33,915 nt of DNA from Candidatus Uhrbacteria bacterium. GTDB lineage: Bacteria > Patescibacteriota > Patescibacteriia > 2-12-FULL-60-25. The DNA is taken from NCBI GenBank assembly GCA_003231955.1, contig QIKL01000058.1, positions 1-33,915 of the forward strand, written 5' to 3'. Positions 31,362 through 33,915 of this stretch are shown here, piece after piece. The notes below the pieces were generated by a model that saw nothing but the letters and a program-made list of their open reading frames with translations, searched no databases and was not told the DNA's origin. The position numbers and the translations under genes are program-made. The stretch's first letter is position 1. Each line of letters begins with the position of its first letter.

Positions 31362-31862
31362 ATGTTGATTATGTTTCTTGCGGCTGTTTTTGTTGCATTT
31401 GATGTGGTTGTATTGTGGTTCGTCTGGACTGGCGCGCCGTATGTACCTACGAGTACACTGGGTATGGAGAAGATTCTTGCCGCTTCGCATATAAAACCCG
31501 GGATGCGGATTGCGGATATCGGTTCTGGTGATGGTCGCATCTTAATTGTCCTCGCACGGACTGGCGCGGAGGCACACGGATTTGAGATTAATCCGATTCT
31601 TGTGTGGTGGTCGCGTCGTAAGATTTTGAAGAATGGCTTGTCATCTCGCGCGTTTGTACATTTGAAGAATATGTGGCGTGTTAATTATGCGTCTTACGAT
31701 ATTGTGACTGTGTTTGGGGCACCGCAGTTTATGTGTCGTCTCGGACGTAAACTTCGGCGTGAGCTCAAACCTGGCGCACGGGTAATCTCTGTTGGTTTTA
31801 AGATCCCAGAGTGGACGCTAGTCGAGAATTTCGGAGGTGTGTATGTTTATGATAATATTTAG
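31362..31862 (+). CDS. FAM173-like membrane-anchored methyltransferase
   Basis: A 166-residue class I SAM methyltransferase with one N-terminal span (about residues 3-22) followed by GAPYVPTS, the SAM loop IADIGSGDGRILIVLAR, FEINPILVWWSRRK and a closing GARVISVGFKIPEW. This layout matches the FAM173/ATPSCKMT family, whose mammalian members methylate lysines in ADP/ATP carriers and ATP synthase subunit c. Bacterial substrates are unknown. It lies 12 nt after cfa, probably in the same transcript, and ends before a strong terminator. It is noteworthy beside a destroyed ATP synthase operon. Confidence 0.78.
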   Translation: MLIMFLAAVFVAFDVVVLWFVWTGAPYVPTSTLGMEKILAASHIKPGMRIADIGSGDGRILIVLARTGAEAHGFEINPILVWWSRRKILKNGLSSRAFVHLKNMWRVNYASYDIVTVFGAPQFMCRLGRKLRRELKPGARVISVGFKIPEWTLVENFGGVYVYDNI

Positions 31863-31920
31863 ATTCGCGCAAGCCGTTGTTTGACGGTTGTAATATAAGA
31901 TTTTAACTGTATTTATTTTT

Positions 31921-31964
31921 AACACAAAAAACTCCCAGCACATGCTGGGAGTTTTTTTTGTGTT
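31921..31964. terminator. Strong bidirectional terminator
   Basis: AACACAAAAAACTCCCAGC and its near-perfect reverse complement GCTGGGAGTTTTTTTTGTGTT form a long stem around a short CACAT-type loop (core stem 31931-31939 with 31944-31952). A-run and T-run flanks let it stop both the cfa/methyltransferase transcript and the convergent cold-shock gene. Confidence 0.92.
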
Positions 31965-31968
31965 GTGC

Positions 31969-32166
31969 TTAAACGCGTTTTACGTTAACGGCGTTTGGCC
32001 CTTTGTCGGATTGTTCGACATCAAACGATACAGCGTCGCCTTCACGAAGCTCGTCGTATGTGACGCCGATGAGGGACTTTCCATGGAAGAAAAGGTCCTT
32101 CTCAAGGCCTTCTCCGCCGATAAAGCCGAATCCACGATCGGTCAACTTTTTGATGGTACCATTCAT
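31969..32166 (-). CDS. Cold-shock-domain RNA chaperone (CspA type)
   Basis: A 65-residue single cold-shock domain protein that binds single-stranded RNA and DNA. RNP1 is RGFGFIGG (residues 11-18) and RNP2 is DLFFHGKSL (24-32); the closing VSFDVEQSDKGPNAVNVKRV is typical. Length is normal. The canonical IW of some homologues is absent, but the aromatic residues (F13, F15, F26, F27) are in place. It has its own conventional promoter with a leader of about 70 nt, the longest clear leader in this window, as is usual for cold-shock genes. Confidence 0.95.
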   Translation of the reverse strand: MNGTIKKLTDRGFGFIGGEGLEKDLFFHGKSLIGVTYDELREGDAVSFDVEQSDKGPNAVNVKRV

Positions 32167-32246
32167 AGGTATTGTCAGTTGAGATGAATTATAGAGAACA
32201 GCGAGGATTTGTTAGTTCAACGACTTCTTACAAAATCTTCGGAGCA

Positions 32247-32275
32247 ATGATAGCGCATAATAAGGGGAATGTCAA
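32247..32275 (-). promoter_or_regulatory. Promoter of the cold-shock gene
   Basis: On the minus strand, a perfect TTGACA (32275-32270) is followed after 17 nt by TATCAT (32252-32247). The transcription start would be near 32240, giving an untranslated leader of about 70 nt. Confidence 0.8.
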
Positions 32276-32512
32276 TTGAATCTCCCTTTATGACATTAAA
32301 CGTCAAACGGTGGATATCGCGAGTGTGTATTTGATGTGCTCAACGGGTATTCCATGTTTGTTGTACCTTAAGAGGTCTGGGTCTCCGCGAAGGTAAAATT
32401 GGTTGTTATCAGACGATTAAAGACGTGGAAGAGTCCATTAAACTGTACAATAAAGCAGAACGGACAGAACGCTATATAAAAAATATTAGAATATTCCTGT
32501 GTGTTGTATTCC

Positions 32513-32518
32513 TATGCT
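32513..32518 (+). promoter_or_regulatory. -10 box before the GH130 gene
   Basis: TATGCT ends exactly 6 nt before an ATG at 32525, the recurrent leaderless geometry of this window. It supports that start over the GTG at 32501 or the ATG at 32576. Confidence 0.4.
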
Positions 32519-32524
32519 AGGAAT

Positions 32525-33913
32525 ATGCTTCTAAAATGTGTATACTTAATTTGTTCCTTTATTCACCAAAGATGTATGACAAAAAGAAAAGGGCGGAATA
32601 GATGGTGGCAACATCTCTTCTTAAGAATATCATTGATATTTAACCCAAAAAAAAGCCGTTATCAGCAGACACGATCTCGCGCCAAAGAGTTAGAGCTGAA
32701 AAAGTTGATCTCGTCCAATCCTGCTGTACTCAATCCATTCAAGAAAGCTCGGCGTGTTGTAAAGAAAATTCGAAAAACATGTACAAATCCATTCAAGAAC
32801 TTCGTTCAAGCAACGGAATCTCATAAAAAGATCAAAAGCGAGATTCCGTTTAGACTTGAGCGTCCTGAATCAAATCCGATTTTAAAGCCTTACGAACGGA
32901 ATTTGTGGGAATCACAGGCTACGTTCAATCCCGCAGTAATCTATGCGGATAAGAAGGTCCATTTAATTTATCGAGCTGTGGGTACGGATGACGTTTCCGT
33001 ACTTGGCTACGCGTGTAGCTATGATGGTCTGCATATACATGAACGCCTGGCGGATCCAGTATTCCGTTCACGTCGGAAAGATATGAATGAGCACACGGGG
33101 ACGCGCATTGCGTTTGCATCTGGAGGAGGCTGGAACGGTGGATGTGAAGATCCACGTATGACCTGTATCGACGATGTCGTTTATTTACTTTATACAGCCT
33201 TTGACGGATGGGGATCGGTCCGAATCGCATTGAGCTCAATTCCGTTAAAACATTTTTTACATAAACAATGGGACTGGACAGATCCAGTTCCGATTTCGTC
33301 CTTAGGGAGCGTAAATAAGAATTGGGTTATATTTCCTGAGAAGATTCACGGGAAATTTGCTATCCTGCATAGTATCTCGCCAAAGATTCGTATTCATTAT
33401 TTTGAGAGTATGGATGATTTCCAAGACGAGAATTATTTTATCGAAAGCGCGTACGTTAAAACTCCACGAAGCAGATCATGGGATAATTGGGTACGCGGGG
33501 CCGGACCGCCGCCAATCAAGACAGAGGCTGGATGGTTGCTTCTTTACCATGCGATGGATTATAAGGATCCAAACAGGTACAAGCTTGGCGCCATGCTCTT
33601 AGATCTATCGGATCCGACAAAGGTACTTTATCGTTCCAAAGGGCCGATTCTCGAGCCAGAAGCTTGTTATGAAAACGAAGGGTTTAAATCGGGTGTTGTC
33701 TACTCGTGTGGAGCAGTGGTGGTAGATGGCCGCCTTTACGTTTACTATGGAGGTGCGGATACCGTTACATGCGTCGCAGTGGCAGATTTGGATCATTTCC
33801 TGAAAGATTTGATGTCAACCGGAAAACCAAAGATCTGCGGTGTTGCAAAACTAAAACAAACTAAGTATGCCCCTCGTAAAACGATCAAGAAAAAATCCTA
33901 TTCTGTGGCATAA
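32525..33913 (+). CDS. GH130 family beta-mannoside phosphorylase/hydrolase-like protein
   Basis: A protein of about 462 residues with a very basic N-terminal extension (about residues 1-110, many Lys/Arg, one hydrophobic patch near the start) followed by a five-bladed beta-propeller of glycoside hydrolase family 130. The family motif GGCEDPRM lies near residue 208 and carries the Asp expected to act as general acid; FNPAVIYADKKVHLIYRAVG, WVIFPEKI, AGPPPIKT and the C-terminal YYGGADTVTCVA block fit as well. Characterised members phosphorolyse or hydrolyse beta-1,2- or beta-1,4-mannosides. The basic extension is not part of the family and may bind RNA, membrane or wall polymers. The start is uncertain: GTG 32501, ATG 32525 or ATG 32576. 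It ends two bases before the window edge. Confidence 0.83.
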   Translation: MLLKCVYLICSFIHQRCMTKRKGRNRWWQHLFLRISLIFNPKKSRYQQTRSRAKELELKKLISSNPAVLNPFKKARRVVKKIRKTCTNPFKNFVQATESHKKIKSEIPFRLERPESNPILKPYERNLWESQATFNPAVIYADKKVHLIYRAVGTDDVSVLGYACSYDGLHIHERLADPVFRSRRKDMNEHTGTRIAFASGGGWNGGCEDPRMTCIDDVVYLLYTAFDGWGSVRIALSSIPLKHFLHKQWDWTDPVPISSLGSVNKNWVIFPEKIHGKFAILHSISPKIRIHYFESMDDFQDENYFIESAYVKTPRSRSWDNWVRGAGPPPIKTEAGWLLLYHAMDYKDPNRYKLGAMLLDLSDPTKVLYRSKGPILEPEACYENEGFKSGVVYSCGAVVVDGRLYVYYGGADTVTCVAVADLDHFLKDLMSTGKPKICGVAKLKQTKYAPRKTIKKKSYSVA

Positions 33914-33915
33914 TC

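Larger units (their letters stand above)
32167..32524. other. 358-base intergenic region with divergent control signals
   Basis: The left half holds the cold-shock leader and promoter. From about 32280 to 32480 I see no gene, RNA or strong hairpin. Near the right end, ATATTCCT (32491-32498) and ATTCCT (32508-32513) can each pair with AGGAATAT (32519-32526), competing hairpins at the start of the GH130 gene. Confidence 0.5.

Overview
The window looks like chromosome from a Patescibacteria (Candidate Phyla Radiation) bacterium; this is an inference from gene content and style. Proteins are compact, Shine-Dalgarno sequences are scarce, gene order is fragmented, tRNA genes stand alone, and several proteins match families or domain forms common in that group (TM0106-type RecB nuclease, a MurF without its N-terminal domain, FAM173-like methyltransferase). 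TGA is an ordinary stop codon here, so this is not one of the recoded lineages. No prophage, IS element or CRISPR array was seen.

Layout. 1-1.5 kb: the end of a cut-off reading frame and a BaiN/YhiN-like flavoprotein. 1.6-5.2 kb: a small ORFan, tRNA-Thr, ribosomal protein L33, an HD hydrolase, a RecB/RNase H-fold nuclease and a MazG-like pyrophosphohydrolase. 5.4-15.4 kb: cell-wall and genome maintenance genes: tRNA-Pro, uppS, rarA, an anchored exported protein, a class B penicillin-binding protein, murF, tRNA-Glu, uppP, a GT-B-like glycosyltransferase, engB and tRNA-Trp. UppS and UppP make and recycle the lipid carrier, MurF completes the pentapeptide precursor and the PBP cross-links it, so peptidoglycan synthesis is well represented. 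15.4-16.15 kb: an AT-rich ORFan island bounded by a 13-bp inverted repeat. 16.1-17.4 kb: a lycopene-cyclase-type membrane protein and a small membrane protein.

17.4-20.7 kb is the most unusual part. Five consecutive genes encode membrane-anchored or exported cysteine/metal-ligand proteins: a Met/His/Cys-rich membrane protein, a CopG-like DUF411 protein, a small single-pass protein with cysteines at both ends, a protein with three tandem thioredoxin-like CxxC domains, and an exported CxxCC...CxH protein. Strong inverted repeats sit directly before two of the start codons. I read it as an undescribed envelope copper/thiol-redox module.

20.9-28.9 kb: a CBS-domain protein, a ROK kinase plus TreT-like trehalose synthase pair, a two-gene metal ABC transporter without a binding protein, an exported peptidoglycan-binding protein, a DUF389 membrane protein and a GlcD-type FAD dehydrogenase. 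28.96-30.16 kb is the wreck of an F1Fo ATP synthase operon: pieces of AtpZ(?), delta, alpha, beta and epsilon remain in order, joined by deletions and broken by frameshifts. 30.2-33.9 kb: a cyclopropane-fatty-acid synthase, a FAM173-like methyltransferase, a cold-shock protein and a GH130 glycosidase/phosphorylase.

A recurrent regulatory pattern is a -10 box, often an extended TGnTAnnnT, ending only 6-7 nt before the start codon at many genes. This suggests that leaderless transcription is common here.
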